Part shown: in pieces, positions 8,386-17,208 of the stretch | Layout of the letters: every line of letters starts with the position of its first letter | Position numbering within the stretch: position 1 is the stretch's first letter | Assembly (NCBI GenBank): GCA_019113005.1 | Contig: DXIE01000057.1 | Span: 22,498 to 86,497 of the forward strand | Direction of reading: 5' to 3' | DNA length: 64,000 nucleotides | DNA from: Candidatus Butyricicoccus avistercoris | GTDB lineage: Bacteria; Bacillota; Clostridia; Oscillospirales; Butyricicoccaceae | The notes under the pieces: generated by a model | The model's input: the letters and a program-made list of their open reading frames with translations, nothing else | Told to the model about the DNA's origin: nothing | The model's database searches: none | Made by a program: the position numbers and the translations under genes

Positions 8386-9135
8386 TTATAAATCTCCACG
8401 CCATGTTATAAGTTTTTTCTCAAGATATGAGATTATGCCAACAATGACCATTGCAATAACGCTAAGTAATACTATCGGTGCAAATACGCCTGCACCGTCT
8501 AGCTGTGTCATCATTCGGCGGCTAAAATATCCAAGTCCTGCGGTAGCTCCTAGCCATTCGCCAATCGCTGCACCGATAATAGACATTGGAATTGCCATTT
8601 TCATTGCAGAGAAAAAGTGAGGTAGGGCAGCAGGTAATTTTAGTTTAAAGAATATCTCATAGTCGTTTGCACCGAATGTACGCATTAAGTCAATCATATC
8701 GGTTTTTGCAGAACGCAAGCCATCAAAAAGTGTAACAGCTATCGGGAAAAAGGTTATAAGCACAGTAACTAAAACTTTACTCCAAATTGTGTAACCAAAC
8801 CACATTACAAAAAGCGGTGCAAGTGCGGTTGTAGGTATTGTTTGAGAGGCAATCATAACAGGATATAAGGTTTTTTCTGCAAGAGGAAACATATCCATAA
8901 TAATTGCAAGTGCAACACCCAAGACAATAGAGATAAGCAAGCCTATACCTGTGCATGTCATTGTAGCGGGTAAATGTGCGGTGAAAAGTGGCTTTCTAAG
9001 CTCACAAAGTTTTTCCAAAATCTGAATTGGTGTAGGTAAAATATATGCAGCGTCAACCTTCATTGCTCCAAACTGCCAGATAATTAGCAGAGCAAATGTG
9101 AAAATTAAAGCAGGTAAATTATTATTCTTTCTCAA
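8386..9135 (-). CDS. thiX: ABC transporter permease ThiX
   Basis: BPD-type permease (249 aa, about six membrane helices) of the pyrimidine-precursor importer. The EAA loop is visible as DLMRTFGANDYEIFFKLKLPAALPHF. The start appears to be TTG at 9133-9135, overlapping the thiZ stop as TTGA, with GGAGG 8 bases before it; no good ATG is nearby. Translation is coupled to thiZ. It belongs to the family that pairs with ThiY/ThiZ in TenA-containing operons. Confidence 0.9.
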   Translation of the reverse strand: MRKNNNLPALIFTFALLIIWQFGAMKVDAAYILPTPIQILEKLCELRKPLFTAHLPATMTCTGIGLLISIVLGVALAIIMDMFPLAEKTLYPVMIASQTIPTTALAPLFVMWFGYTIWSKVLVTVLITFFPIAVTLFDGLRSAKTDMIDLMRTFGANDYEIFFKLKLPAALPHFFSAMKMAIPMSIIGAAIGEWLGATAGLGYFSRRMMTQLDGAGVFAPIVLLSVIAMVIVGIISYLEKKLITWRGDL

Positions 9136-9890
9136 ATTAGATTTGCCTCCCTTCTAAGCATTTTTATAAGCTGCTCTCTAAGGGATAACATTTCTGATTT
9201 TGTAAGACTTTCACGGGTTCTTGGATAACCACAAGGAACATCAAATGATACAAGCTTTTTTATTGGTAAATCTTCAATTACAAGCACTCGACCAGATAAA
9301 AACAAAGCCTCCTCAACATCATGGGTGATAAAAAGCACGGTTTTATGTTCACGTTCCCATTGCTCTAAAAGCCATTCCTGCATAGAAATTCTGGTTAAAA
9401 AATCAAGTGCAGAAAAAGGCTCATCAAGTAGTAGTAAATCAGAACCAGTTAGCAGTGTTCGGGCAAATGCAGCACGTTGACGCATACCGCCTGAAAGCTC
9501 GCTAGGTTTTTTATTTTCAAGTCCTGAAAGTCCGACTTTCTCAAGTGTTGATTTAACCTTTTCGGTCATTTGCTCTTTTGTAAATGTTTTCTGTATTTGC
9601 ATTGGAAGTTTTAAGTTTTCGCCAACTGTACGCCATGGGAAAAGCAAGTCTTTTTGTGGCATATATCCGCAGTAACCTTTTCTTTGGTCAATGCTTTGAT
9701 TGTCAACCAGTATTTGACCGCTTTCACGCTCTAATAATTTGCATATTAAACGGAAAATTGTACTTTTACCACAGCCAGATGGCCCAATTACAGAAACAAA
9801 TTCACCTTTATTTATATGAAATGATAAATTTTTAAGCATATAATAATCATCAATATCATATTTAAAGGAAACATCTTTAAATTCTAGCAT
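9132..9890 (-). CDS. thiZ: ABC transporter ATPase ThiZ
   Basis: Energises uptake of the thiamin pyrimidine precursor. I start at 9890 (MLEFKDVSFKYDIDD): its GGAG site overlaps the tenA stop codon, while the longer form adds seven residues read from tenA sequence. Motifs in order are Walker A GPSGCGKST, Q-loop GYMPQKDLLFPWRTVGENL, signature LSGGMRQRAAFARTL, Walker B LLLLDEPFSALD and switch FITHDVEEA. The order tenA-thiZ-thiX-thiY is a standard salvage block. Confidence 0.93.
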   Translation of the reverse strand: MLEFKDVSFKYDIDDYYMLKNLSFHINKGEFVSVIGPSGCGKSTIFRLICKLLERESGQILVDNQSIDQRKGYCGYMPQKDLLFPWRTVGENLKLPMQIQKTFTKEQMTEKVKSTLEKVGLSGLENKKPSELSGGMRQRAAFARTLLTGSDLLLLDEPFSALDFLTRISMQEWLLEQWEREHKTVLFITHDVEEALFLSGRVLVIEDLPIKKLVSFDVPCGYPRTRESLTKSEMLSLREQLIKMLRREANLI

Positions 9891-9895
9891 GGTTA

Positions 9896-10564
9896 TCACT
9901 CCATATTCCATGCCATATCCCAGAATTTATATTCATATTCTGAGCAGATAACAAAAATATCAATAAGTTTTTTTGCTTTTTCATCACTGATATTTTCACA
10001 TAGCTTGTTCATAAGATTTTCTAGGGTTCGGTTTGCACTTGCATATTCTTCACCAGAATAACCGCTGACCCATTCGCCGTAAAACTCATGGTTTACCGAA
10101 TCAGGATAATTTTTAGCTATCCATTTACCGATAAACTCATAGCTTATTGCACAGGATAAAATTGCCGCAAGACCTGCGGTTTCATCGCCATGCTCTGCAA
10201 CATTTAACATATATGATGTATAAGAAAGATTGGTTAAACTGAGTTTAACGTTTTCGACTTCATCATCTGTTATGCCCATTCGGCTCATATAGCCTTTATG
10301 GATTTTCATTTCACCGTTTAAAATGTTGTTTATGCTAAAAGAGCAAAGCGACATTATTTCTTTATTATCGGTTTTAGTCAGTGTGTGTGCAAAAACTTTT
10401 GCATAGTCAAAGAGATATAAATAATCTTGCAAGAGATAAAAGCGGAATTTTTTAATATCTAAATTGCCATTTGCAAGCCCTAAAATAAAAGGGTGTTTTA
10501 AATAGCTTTGCCAGATATTTTCGCTTTCTTCGAGCATACGCTCTATAATAGGTTTAGTATTCAA
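9896..10564 (-). CDS. tenA: TenA aminopyrimidine aminohydrolase/thiaminase II
   Basis: Hydrolyses aminomethylpyrimidine to hydroxymethylpyrimidine (HMP), salvaging base-degraded thiamin. It has 222 aa, all-helical. Catalytic Cys138 (AAILSCAISYEFIG), Asp47 (YLLQDYLYL) and a C-terminal Glu (SEYEYKFWDMAW) fit the TenA_C class. It sits in the TPP-riboswitch operon between thiM and thiZ, so the ABC transporter most likely delivers its substrate, after deformylation by an enzyme not seen here. Confidence 0.93.
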   Translation of the reverse strand: MNTKPIIERMLEESENIWQSYLKHPFILGLANGNLDIKKFRFYLLQDYLYLFDYAKVFAHTLTKTDNKEIMSLCSFSINNILNGEMKIHKGYMSRMGITDDEVENVKLSLTNLSYTSYMLNVAEHGDETAGLAAILSCAISYEFIGKWIAKNYPDSVNHEFYGEWVSGYSGEEYASANRTLENLMNKLCENISDEKAKKLIDIFVICSEYEYKFWDMAWNME

Positions 10565-10588
10565 GGTGGTACCCCCAATGAAAAAAAT

Positions 10589-11422
10589 TTATTTTTTTAT
10601 AATTTCAAGTTTTATGTTTTTTGTTAAATCTTCACTTGAAATCATGCTTACAAAGTCAATAAGACGTGTGCGGAATGAGGCGGTGCCCTCCGTCAGTTCT
10701 CTCACACGCTTTTCTGCAAGTTCGGCTGATACATTCATAACAGCCGCCGCAGTTACCGCACTTTCAAAACATTTATCTGGATTTGCTCCGCAGTATGCCC
10801 CTGTAAGTGCGGTGAGCATACAGCCTGCTCCTGTAATTCTGCTCATCATCTCACTGCCGCCACGAAGTACGACAGTTTGCTCACCATTGCTTATTAAATC
10901 AATAGCTCCAGTCATCATAATTACAGAGCCAGTTTGCAAGCTGTAATCACAAACCATATCTACGGCTTTAATTAAATTTTTTTCTGTTGTGCTGTCAATT
11001 TGGTTTGCTTCAACGCCTTTTGTTGTTGTGCTGCCCTTGGCTAGTGCTCTAATCTCAGATGCATTACCACGAATAACACTGATTTTTGCATTTTCAAGCA
11101 GTGTTTTACCTGTTTCACTTCTGAGTTTTGATGCACCTGCCGCAACTGGGTCAAGCACAATAGGGTGTTTAAGCTCACTTGCTTTTATTGCGGCTTTTAG
11201 CATTGCCTCTTGTGCCTTTAAAGCTCCTAGATTTAACACAAGAGATGAACAAAGTGAGGTTATCTCCTCAACTTCTCGCTCATCTTGTGCCATTGTTGGT
11301 GCTCCGTAAGCCGCATGAATTATGTTTGCACAATCATTAACTGTTATATTATTAGTGATTGCATGGACAAGTGGGCGTTTTAGTTTAGTGTTTTCTAAAA
11401 TTTTGATTATTTCTTTTATCAA
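10589..11422 (-). CDS. thiM: Hydroxyethylthiazole kinase
   Basis: Phosphorylates the thiazole moiety (HET) in thiamin salvage. It has 277 aa; typical motifs are PLVHAITNNITVNDCAN, GAPTMAQDEREVEEI, VLDPVAAGASKLR, VIRGNASEI and the ribokinase-like RITGAGCMLTALTGAYC with catalytic Cys. The start is TTG at 11420-11422, overlapping the thiW stop as TTGA, with GAGG about 10 bases before. This is the second gene of the operon with a TTG start on an upstream stop. It works with ThiW, the likely thiazole importer. Confidence 0.94.
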   Translation of the reverse strand: MIKEIIKILENTKLKRPLVHAITNNITVNDCANIIHAAYGAPTMAQDEREVEEITSLCSSLVLNLGALKAQEAMLKAAIKASELKHPIVLDPVAAGASKLRSETGKTLLENAKISVIRGNASEIRALAKGSTTTKGVEANQIDSTTEKNLIKAVDMVCDYSLQTGSVIMMTGAIDLISNGEQTVVLRGGSEMMSRITGAGCMLTALTGAYCGANPDKCFESAVTAAAVMNVSAELAEKRVRELTEGTASFRTRLIDFVSMISSEDLTKNIKLEIIKK

Positions 11423-11922
11423 CGCAGTGATACCTCAAGCTGATTTAAAATATTTGTGCGTTTTAGTGAAGATAACACCAAAACAGAGATAAAAGCACCA
11501 ACAGCAGTTGATAACATAAATGATGGTACAAAGGTAAAAAGTGCAGCATCTTTATTGTTCATAAGCCATGCAGCAAGCGGATATGATGCCATAGCACCTA
11601 AAATACCTGTGCCAAAAACCTCGCCGATATAGGCAACTGGCAGTTTTGGACATGCTTTGTATAATAGACCGCAAAGCAGTGCACCAATCGTAGAACCAGT
11701 GAATGCAAGTATACTGCCAAGTCCTAAAAGATTGCGAAGTAGGGAAGCGACAAACGCCATACCTACTGCATACCAAGGGCCAAGCACTACGGCAGCAATA
11801 ACATTTACCATATGCTGTACTGGTGAGCATTTAGCTCCAAATACTTGAACGTAAAATAAACTTCCTACAACAGCTATTGCTGTTAGCACTCCCGAAAGTG
11901 TGAGTTTTTTTGTGTTTTGCAA
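11419..11922 (-). CDS. thiW: ThiW, S component of ECF thiazole transporter
   Basis: A 167-aa integral membrane protein with about five helices, predicted substrate-specific component for hydroxyethylthiazole uptake through the shared energy-coupling factor module. Family features: LTLSGVLTAIAVVGSLFYVQ at the N terminus, GAKCSPVQHMVNVIAAVVLGPWYA, and LLRNLLGLGSILAFTGSTIGALL. It lies 3 bases after thiD and overlaps thiM by 4. No EcfA/EcfT genes are in the window, so it would need a module encoded elsewhere. Confidence 0.93.
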   Translation of the reverse strand: MQNTKKLTLSGVLTAIAVVGSLFYVQVFGAKCSPVQHMVNVIAAVVLGPWYAVGMAFVASLLRNLLGLGSILAFTGSTIGALLCGLLYKACPKLPVAYIGEVFGTGILGAMASYPLAAWLMNNKDAALFTFVPSFMLSTAVGAFISVLVLSSLKRTNILNQLEVSLR

Positions 11923-11925
11923 GTT

Positions 11926-12714
11926 TTAAACCTCCTTAAATTTAAAGCCATGGTCAAGTGGCCCGCTGCCTTTACCAAGGTCAAGCTGTGCATTTAATGC
12001 TCCAGTTATATAATCCTTTGCGTTTTGCACAGCTTGTGCAAGAGTGCAGCCTTTAGCTAAATTACACGCAATAGCAGAGGATAATGTGCAACCTGTGCCA
12101 TGGGTGTTAGGATTATTAATACGCTTGCCCGAAAACCAGTGAATATTGCCGTTTTCATACAGTAAATCATCTGCTGAGTCTGTCAAATGACCGCCTTTAA
12201 TCAAAATAGCTGCACTGGTAATCTCAGCAATCTTTTCTGCTGCCTTTAACATATCATCTTTGGTTTCAATGTTAAGACCCGATAATACTTCAGCCTCAGA
12301 AATGTTAGGTGTAATAAGTGTTGCAAGTGGCATAAGTTTATTTATTAATGTATTGACAGCATCATTTTTCATAAGACTACTGCCACTTGTTGCAACCATT
12401 ACAGGGTCACAGACAATATTTTGTGCGTTATATTCCTTTAGCTTTTTGGCAATACTGTCTATAATATCAGTATTTGATACCATGCCGATTTTTACAGCAT
12501 CTGGTCTGATATCTTCAAAAACACAATCAATTTGCTTTGCTACAAATTCTGGTGATGACTCTAAAACATCATATACGCCAGTTGTGTTTTGTGCGGTAAG
12601 TGCGGTTATAACGCTCATACCATAAACACCATTTGCTAACATGGTTTTAAGGTCGGCTTGAATACCTGCACCGCCTGAGCAGTCCGAGCCTGCAATAGTT
12701 AATACTTTTTTCAA
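11926..12714 (-). CDS. thiD: HMP/HMP-phosphate kinase
   Basis: Two-step kinase that turns HMP into HMP pyrophosphate. It has 262 aa of the ribokinase fold: TIAGSDCSGGAGIQADLKTM at the N terminus, VCDPVMVATSGSSLM, ILIKGGHL and the anion hole THGTGCTLSSAIACNLA. It is the first gene after the TPP riboswitch and its terminator, so it is repressed when thiamin pyrophosphate is plentiful. No thiE (which joins the two halves) is in the operon; it must be elsewhere. Confidence 0.95.
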   Translation of the reverse strand: MKKVLTIAGSDCSGGAGIQADLKTMLANGVYGMSVITALTAQNTTGVYDVLESSPEFVAKQIDCVFEDIRPDAVKIGMVSNTDIIDSIAKKLKEYNAQNIVCDPVMVATSGSSLMKNDAVNTLINKLMPLATLITPNISEAEVLSGLNIETKDDMLKAAEKIAEITSAAILIKGGHLTDSADDLLYENGNIHWFSGKRINNPNTHGTGCTLSSAIACNLAKGCTLAQAVQNAKDYITGALNAQLDLGKGSGPLDHGFKFKEV

Positions 12715-12735
12715 AACTTAAATCCTCCTTAAAAA

Positions 12736-12780
12736 CAAAAAACCGAAAACAAACCACATAAAAATAGGAATGTTTCCGGT
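12736..12780 (-). terminator. Riboswitch-controlled terminator before thiD
   Basis: On the minus strand ACCGGAAAC (12772-12780) pairs with GTTTTCGGT (12742-12750), nine pairs with one G-U, followed by a U tract. It lies between the TPP aptamer and the thiD ribosome site, so the switch most likely acts by premature termination rather than by hiding the ribosome site. Confidence 0.75.
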
Positions 12781-12807
12781 ATTAAGTCAAAAAATAACAA
12801 AATTTCG

Positions 12808-12900
12808 TCAGCGTCCCTACGTTGGCATTATCCAAATCAGGTTAAAGGTCGAGGGGAAAACGCCCCTCCTCTCAGCCTTCCTTATGAAAGCTCCCTTGCA
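12808..12900 (-). ncRNA. TPP riboswitch (THI element)
   Basis: On the minus strand the conserved CTGAGA core, the variable GAGGGG/CCCCTC stem and the ACCTGATTTGGATAATGCC helix with CGTAGGGA are all present. It precedes a terminator and the seven-gene thiamin salvage operon. The remainder of the thiD-Nudix gap (12901-13027) is AT-rich with no gene seen. Confidence 0.96.
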
Positions 12901-13027
12901 CAAGAAATGCTATCACTAAACACAAAATTTGTCAAGTATTTTACAAAATTAGACTTGAAATTTGAGTTTAAATAAATTATCATTCTAAAAAATATGTAAA
13001 AAAATATGTAAATTTAGGTGATATATA

Positions 13028-13495
13028 ATGATAAATACTACACTATGTTATATTGAAAAGGATAATAAATATTTAATGCTGCACTGCAACAAACAAAACT
13101 TAAATAATGACAAATGGTTAGGTGTTGGCGGAAAATTCGAAGATAAAGAAAGCCCAGAGGATTGTGTACTCCGTGAAACACTAGAGGAAACAGGCTTAAC
13201 TTTAACATCTTATCAGTATAGAGGTATAATTACATTTGTTTCTGATAAATATGAAACTGAATATATGCATTTATTTACTGCTGATAAATGGGAGGGTGAA
13301 ATAAAAGAGTGTGACGAGGGTGAGCTTGTTTGGGTGGATAAAAGCAAAATTAGCTCTTTGCCTATATGGGAAGGGGATAAGCTGTTTTTTAAACTGCTTG
13401 ATGAAAAAGAACCTTTTTTCTCTCTCAAGGTATGCTATGAGGGTAACACTCTTGCTCATGCTGTGCTAAACGGCAAACCGCTTTTATTAGGCTAA
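13028..13495 (+). CDS. Nudix hydrolase (MutT/8-oxo-dGTPase-like)
   Basis: A 155-aa Nudix pyrophosphohydrolase. The 23-residue Nudix box starts near residue 37 (GGKFEDKESPEDCVLRE) and is complete with REtLEETGL. The N terminus INTTLCYIEKDNKYLMLHCNK is typical of the Firmicutes 8-oxo-dGTP diphosphatase group, which cleans oxidised nucleotides. Substrate assignment is by resemblance only. It stands alone between the thiamin operon and the heat-shock operon. Confidence 0.9.
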   Translation: MINTTLCYIEKDNKYLMLHCNKQNLNNDKWLGVGGKFEDKESPEDCVLRETLEETGLTLTSYQYRGIITFVSDKYETEYMHLFTADKWEGEIKECDEGELVWVDKSKISSLPIWEGDKLFFKLLDEKEPFFSLKVCYEGNTLAHAVLNGKPLLLG

Positions 13496-13562
13496 TATTG
13501 TGTCGATTTAGTGAATATTTTATTTATTTTCTTATCATTCATAAATTATTTACATACACCCC

Positions 13563-13591
13563 TTGACTTATTGCTCTTATGGTGGTAAATT
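13563..13591 (+). promoter_or_regulatory. Promoter of hrcA operon
   Basis: TTGACT (13563-13568) and TAAATT (13586-13591) are spaced by 17 bases. The CIRCE operator starts 4 bases after the -10, so HrcA binding would block initiation. Confidence 0.75.
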
Positions 13592-13595
13592 AATT

Positions 13596-13622
13596 TTAGC
13601 ACTCAGAGGTTAAGAGTGCTAA
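13596..13622 (+). promoter_or_regulatory. CIRCE operator (HrcA binding site)
   Basis: Perfect 9-base inverted repeat TTAGCACTC / GAGTGCTAA with a 9-base spacer, the canonical CIRCE element. It lies just before hrcA, indicating autoregulated, heat-inducible control of hrcA-grpE-dnaK-dnaJ. Confidence 0.98.
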
Positions 13623-13638
13623 ATGAAAGGAGGGCTCC

Positions 13639-14679
13639 ATGATGGAGCTTTCAGAACGCAAAAAACAAATATTGAAAGCTATTATCGGTGATTATATTTT
13701 AACCGCTGAGCCTGTGGGTTCTAAAGCTCTTGCGGCTCGTCCAGAGCTTAAATTTTCTTCTGCCACCATAAGAAACGAAATGAGCGAGCTTGAAGAAATG
13801 GGTTATCTTGAAAAACCACACACATCGGCTGGCAGAATACCATCACCTCTTGGCTATCGCTTATATGTAGATGAGCTTATGGACTCATATGATATATCCG
13901 ATAAAGATATACCGCCAATAGAGGCAATGCTAAAAGGCAAAGCAAAAGAGCTTGACAGACTTATTCAGGAAGCGGGCAGACTGGTTTCCAGTCTTACAAA
14001 TTATGCATCTGTCGCTGTAACTCCTGATATGAATAGATGTGTTATAAAACAGTTTGAGATTATAACTGTTGATACAAGTACATTTGTTATTGTAGTTGTT
14101 ACAGACACAGGGCAAGTTAAAAATAAACTTGTGCATACAGCTGCTCCTGTCACTAAAGATGAGTCAGAACTGCTAACTTACATTTTAAATCAAACACTCA
14201 CTGGTTTGCCGCTAAGTCAAATAACAGCAGAACGTTTTGATGTTGTAAGACGTGCAGCGGGGCTTTCAGCACTGCTTGCTCCAGTTGCCGAATATATAGC
14301 AGAGCTGATAGAAGAACTTGGCAGTCAAAAGGTATTTTTAGACGGTGCGAATAAACTGCTGAGATTTCCAGAATATCGTGACCCAGATAAAGCTCAAGCA
14401 CTGCTTGACTATATAACAACCGATGATAAACATTTACTTCCTGTTTGCAAAGACATGGACGGAGTTCAGTTTTTCATAGGTCCAGAAAACGGTGAAAATC
14501 CACTTTCTAATGCATCTATGATTTACGCAAAATATGACATTGGTAATTTGGGTCAAGGTGTTATAGGTATTGTAGGCCCTACAAGAATGGATTATAAAAG
14601 ACTTTCGGCAAGGCTTTCTCACTTTGCTAAAGAGCTTAACAAGCTGATAGCTGAAACTTTTTTAGATGAAAACAAATAG
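13639..14679 (+). CDS. hrcA: Heat-inducible transcription repressor HrcA
   Basis: Repressor that binds CIRCE when folded with GroEL's help. It has 346 aa: an N-terminal winged helix (SERKKQILKAIIGDYILTAEPVGSK, then SSATIRNEMSELEEMGYLEKPHTSAGRIPS), a central GAF-like domain and C-terminal dimerisation region. GGAGG precedes the ATG. It is the first gene of the four-gene heat-shock operon. Confidence 0.97.
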   Translation: MMELSERKKQILKAIIGDYILTAEPVGSKALAARPELKFSSATIRNEMSELEEMGYLEKPHTSAGRIPSPLGYRLYVDELMDSYDISDKDIPPIEAMLKGKAKELDRLIQEAGRLVSSLTNYASVAVTPDMNRCVIKQFEIITVDTSTFVIVVVTDTGQVKNKLVHTAAPVTKDESELLTYILNQTLTGLPLSQITAERFDVVRRAAGLSALLAPVAEYIAELIEELGSQKVFLDGANKLLRFPEYRDPDKAQALLDYITTDDKHLLPVCKDMDGVQFFIGPENGENPLSNASMIYAKYDIGNLGQGVIGIVGPTRMDYKRLSARLSHFAKELNKLIAETFLDENK

Positions 14680-14696
14680 TTTTAAGGAATGATATA

Positions 14697-15221
14697 ATGA
14701 GTAAAGAAAAGGAAATCCTAGAGGAAGAAATTCAGGAAACTGAACAAACTTCTGAGGATACCACAGAAGCTACTGAACAAGTAGAAGAAACCATTTCTAA
14801 AAAGCAGTATGATGAATTAAATGACAAATTTGTTAGACTGGCTGCTGAATACGATAATTTCCGCAAACGTTCTGCAAGAGAGCGTGAGGCAGCTCATAGT
14901 GATGCGGTTTCTTATGCGGTTAAAGCACTACTTCCAACATATGATAATCTCGAAAGAGCTTTAAAGGTTGAAACAAGCGATGTTGAGTATAAAAAAGGCG
15001 TTGAAATGACCATGACTCAGCTTGTTGATAGCTTAAAAAACATTGGTGTAGAAAAAATCACATCTGATGTTGGAACAGAGTTTGACCCTAATTTCCATAA
15101 TGCTGTAATGCATATTGAAAATGAAGAGCTTGGCGAAAATGTAATCGCTGAGGTTTTCCAGCAAGGTTTTAAAATCGGCGATAAGGTAATTCGCCATGCA
15201 ATGGTGCAAGTTGCAAACTAA
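14697..15221 (+). CDS. grpE: Nucleotide exchange factor GrpE
   Basis: Releases ADP from DnaK. It has 174 aa: an acidic Glu/Thr-rich N-terminal tail, a long coiled-coil (about 40-90, FVRLAAEYDNFRKRSAREREA) and the C-terminal beta domain with the family signature around DPNFHNAVMHIENEELGENVIAEVFQQGF. It lies 17 bases after hrcA and upstream of dnaK. Confidence 0.96.
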   Translation: MSKEKEILEEEIQETEQTSEDTTEATEQVEETISKKQYDELNDKFVRLAAEYDNFRKRSAREREAAHSDAVSYAVKALLPTYDNLERALKVETSDVEYKKGVEMTMTQLVDSLKNIGVEKITSDVGTEFDPNFHNAVMHIENEELGENVIAEVFQQGFKIGDKVIRHAMVQVAN

Positions 15222-15272
15222 TAAACACTAAATTTGTTAAATATACTATCTATATAAAAGGAGTCTTAAATC

Positions 15273-17126
15273 ATGGGTAAGATTATTGGTATTGACTTAG
15301 GTACAACCAATAGCTGTGTAGCTGTTATGGAAGGCGGCGAAGCTGTTGTAATTGCAAACGCTGAAGGTGCTAGAACTACTCCTTCTGTTGTTGCTTTCTC
15401 TAAAACTGGTGAGCGTATGGTAGGTCAGGTTGCTAAGCGTCAGGCTGTAACCAATGCAGACCGCACCATTATTTCTATTAAGCGTGAAATGGGTACTGAT
15501 TATCGTGTAGCTATCGACGATAAGAAGTTCTCTCCTCAAGAAGTTTCTGCTATGATTCTTCAAAAGCTAAAGGCTGATGCTGAGGCTTATCTAGGTGGTA
15601 CTGTAACCGAGGCTGTTATCACTGTTCCTGCTTATTTTACCGACTCTCAGCGTCAGGCTACTAAGGACGCTGGTAAGATTGCAGGCTTAAACGTTCTGCG
15701 TATTATCAACGAGCCAACTGCTGCTGCTCTTGCTTACGGTGTAGATAAGGAAACCGAGCAGAAGATTATGGTTTATGACCTTGGCGGTGGTACTTTCGAC
15801 GTATCTATTCTTGATATTGGCGATGGCGTTCTCGAAGTTTTAGCTACTGCTGGTAATAACCACCTTGGCGGTGATGACTTCGACAAGCGTATTATGGACT
15901 GGATGGTTCAGGAATTTAAAAAGACCGAGGGTATTGACCTTTCTAACGATAAGATGGCTATGCAGCGTCTAAAGGAAGCTGCTGAGAAGGCTAAGATTGA
16001 ACTATCTGGTGTAACTTCTACATCTATCAATCAGCCATACATCACAGCTGATGCTACTGGTCCTAAGCACCTTGATTTAACTTTAACTCGTGCTAAGTTT
16101 AACGAGCTGACCGCTGACCTTGTTGAAGCTACAATGGGTCCTGTTCGTCAGGCTATGAGTGATGCAGGTTTACAGGCTGGCGACCTTGCTAAGGTTCTGC
16201 TTGTTGGTGGTTCTTCGCGTATCCCAGCAGTTCAAGAGGCTGTTAAGAATATCACTGGTAAGGAAGGCTTTAAGGGCATTAACCCAGACGAATGTGTAGC
16301 TATCGGTGCTGCTATTCAGGGCGGCGTTCTTGGCGGCGAGGTTAAGGACGTACTTCTGCTTGACGTAACTCCACTATCTCTTGGTATCGAAACACTTGGC
16401 GGTGTTTGCACTAAGCTAATCGAGCGTAACACAACTATTCCAACCAAGAAGAGCCAGATTTTCTCAACTGCTGCTGACAATCAGCCATCTGTTGAAATCC
16501 ATGTTCTTCAAGGAGAGCGTGAAATGGCTGCTGGTAACAAGACTTTAGGTCGTTTCACTCTTGATGGTATTGCTCCAGCTCCTCGTGGTATCCCTCAGAT
16601 TGAGGTTACTTTCGATATTGATGCTAACGGCATTGTAAATGTTTCTGCTAAGGACTTAGGCACTGGCAAGGAGCAGAAAATCACTATCACTGCATCTACT
16701 AACCTGTCTGATGAAGAAATCGACAAGGCTATGCGTGAGGCTGAAATGTTCGCTGAGGAAGATAAGAAGCGTAAGGAAGAAGTTGAAATCCGTAATGGTG
16801 CAGAACAACTTGTATTCCAGTCTGAAAAATCTCTGTCTGAACTAGGTGATAAGGTTGATGCGGCAGATAAGGCTGCTGTTGAAGCTGAAATCAATAAGGT
16901 TAAGGAAGCTCTAAAGGGTACTGACAGCCAGATGATTAAGGCTGCAAGTGATGAGCTGTCTAAGAAGTTTGGCGAAATCGCACAGAAGGTTTACGCTCAG
17001 CAAGCACCTCAGGGTGATGCTGCTAACATGGGCGGCGGCTTTGCAGGCGGTGCACAGCAGGGTGGTAATGGTACTGCTGGTGGTGACTTTGTAGACGCTG
17101 ACTTTACTGAGGTTAAGGATAACTAA
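15273..17126 (+). CDS. dnaK: Chaperone DnaK (Hsp70)
   Basis: ATP-dependent protein-folding chaperone, 617 aa. Signatures: [32 protein letters not shown] and [14 protein letters not shown] in the nucleotide-binding domain, the [11 protein letters not shown] linker, the substrate-binding domain, and a Gly-rich C-terminal tail ending in an acidic patch ([12 protein letters not shown]). The gene uses a narrow codon set (many AAG, GCT, CGT) compared with flanking genes, consistent with high expression. Confidence 0.98.
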   Translation: MGKIIGIDLGTTNSCVAVMEGGEAVVIANAEGARTTPSVVAFSKTGERMVGQVAKRQAVTNADRTIISIKREMGTDYRVAIDDKKFSPQEVSAMILQKLKADAEAYLGGTVTEAVITVPAYFTDSQRQATKDAGKIAGLNVLRIINEPTAAALAYGVDKETEQKIMVYDLGGGTFDVSILDIGDGVLEVLATAGNNHLGGDDFDKRIMDWMVQEFKKTEGIDLSNDKMAMQRLKEAAEKAKIELSGVTSTSINQPYITADATGPKHLDLTLTRAKFNELTADLVEATMGPVRQAMSDAGLQAGDLAKVLLVGGSSRIPAVQEAVKNITGKEGFKGINPDECVAIGAAIQGGVLGGEVKDVLLLDVTPLSLGIETLGGVCTKLIERNTTIPTKKSQIFSTAADNQPSVEIHVLQGEREMAAGNKTLGRFTLDGIAPAPRGIPQIEVTFDIDANGIVNVSAKDLGTGKEQKITITASTNLSDEEIDKAMREAEMFAEEDKKRKEEVEIRNGAEQLVFQSEKSLSELGDKVDAADKAAVEAEINKVKEALKGTDSQMIKAASDELSKKFGEIAQKVYAQQAPQGDAANMGGGFAGGAQQGGNGTAGGDFVDADFTEVKDN

Positions 17127-17140
17127 TTAAAATACTTTTA

Positions 17141-17175
17141 GGGCGGGACACTAAAAAATGTGTTCCCGCCCTTTT
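17141..17175 (+). terminator. Hairpin between dnaK and dnaJ
   Basis: A GC-rich stem, GGGCGGGA-CAC (17141-17151) with GTGTTCCCGCCC (17160-17171) and one bulged base, is followed by TTTTA. It may act as a partial terminator or mRNA-stabilising element that lowers dnaJ relative to dnaK. Confidence 0.65.
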
Positions 17176-17208
17176 ATGGGTATTACTTATAAATGAGGTT
17201 ATTTAATT

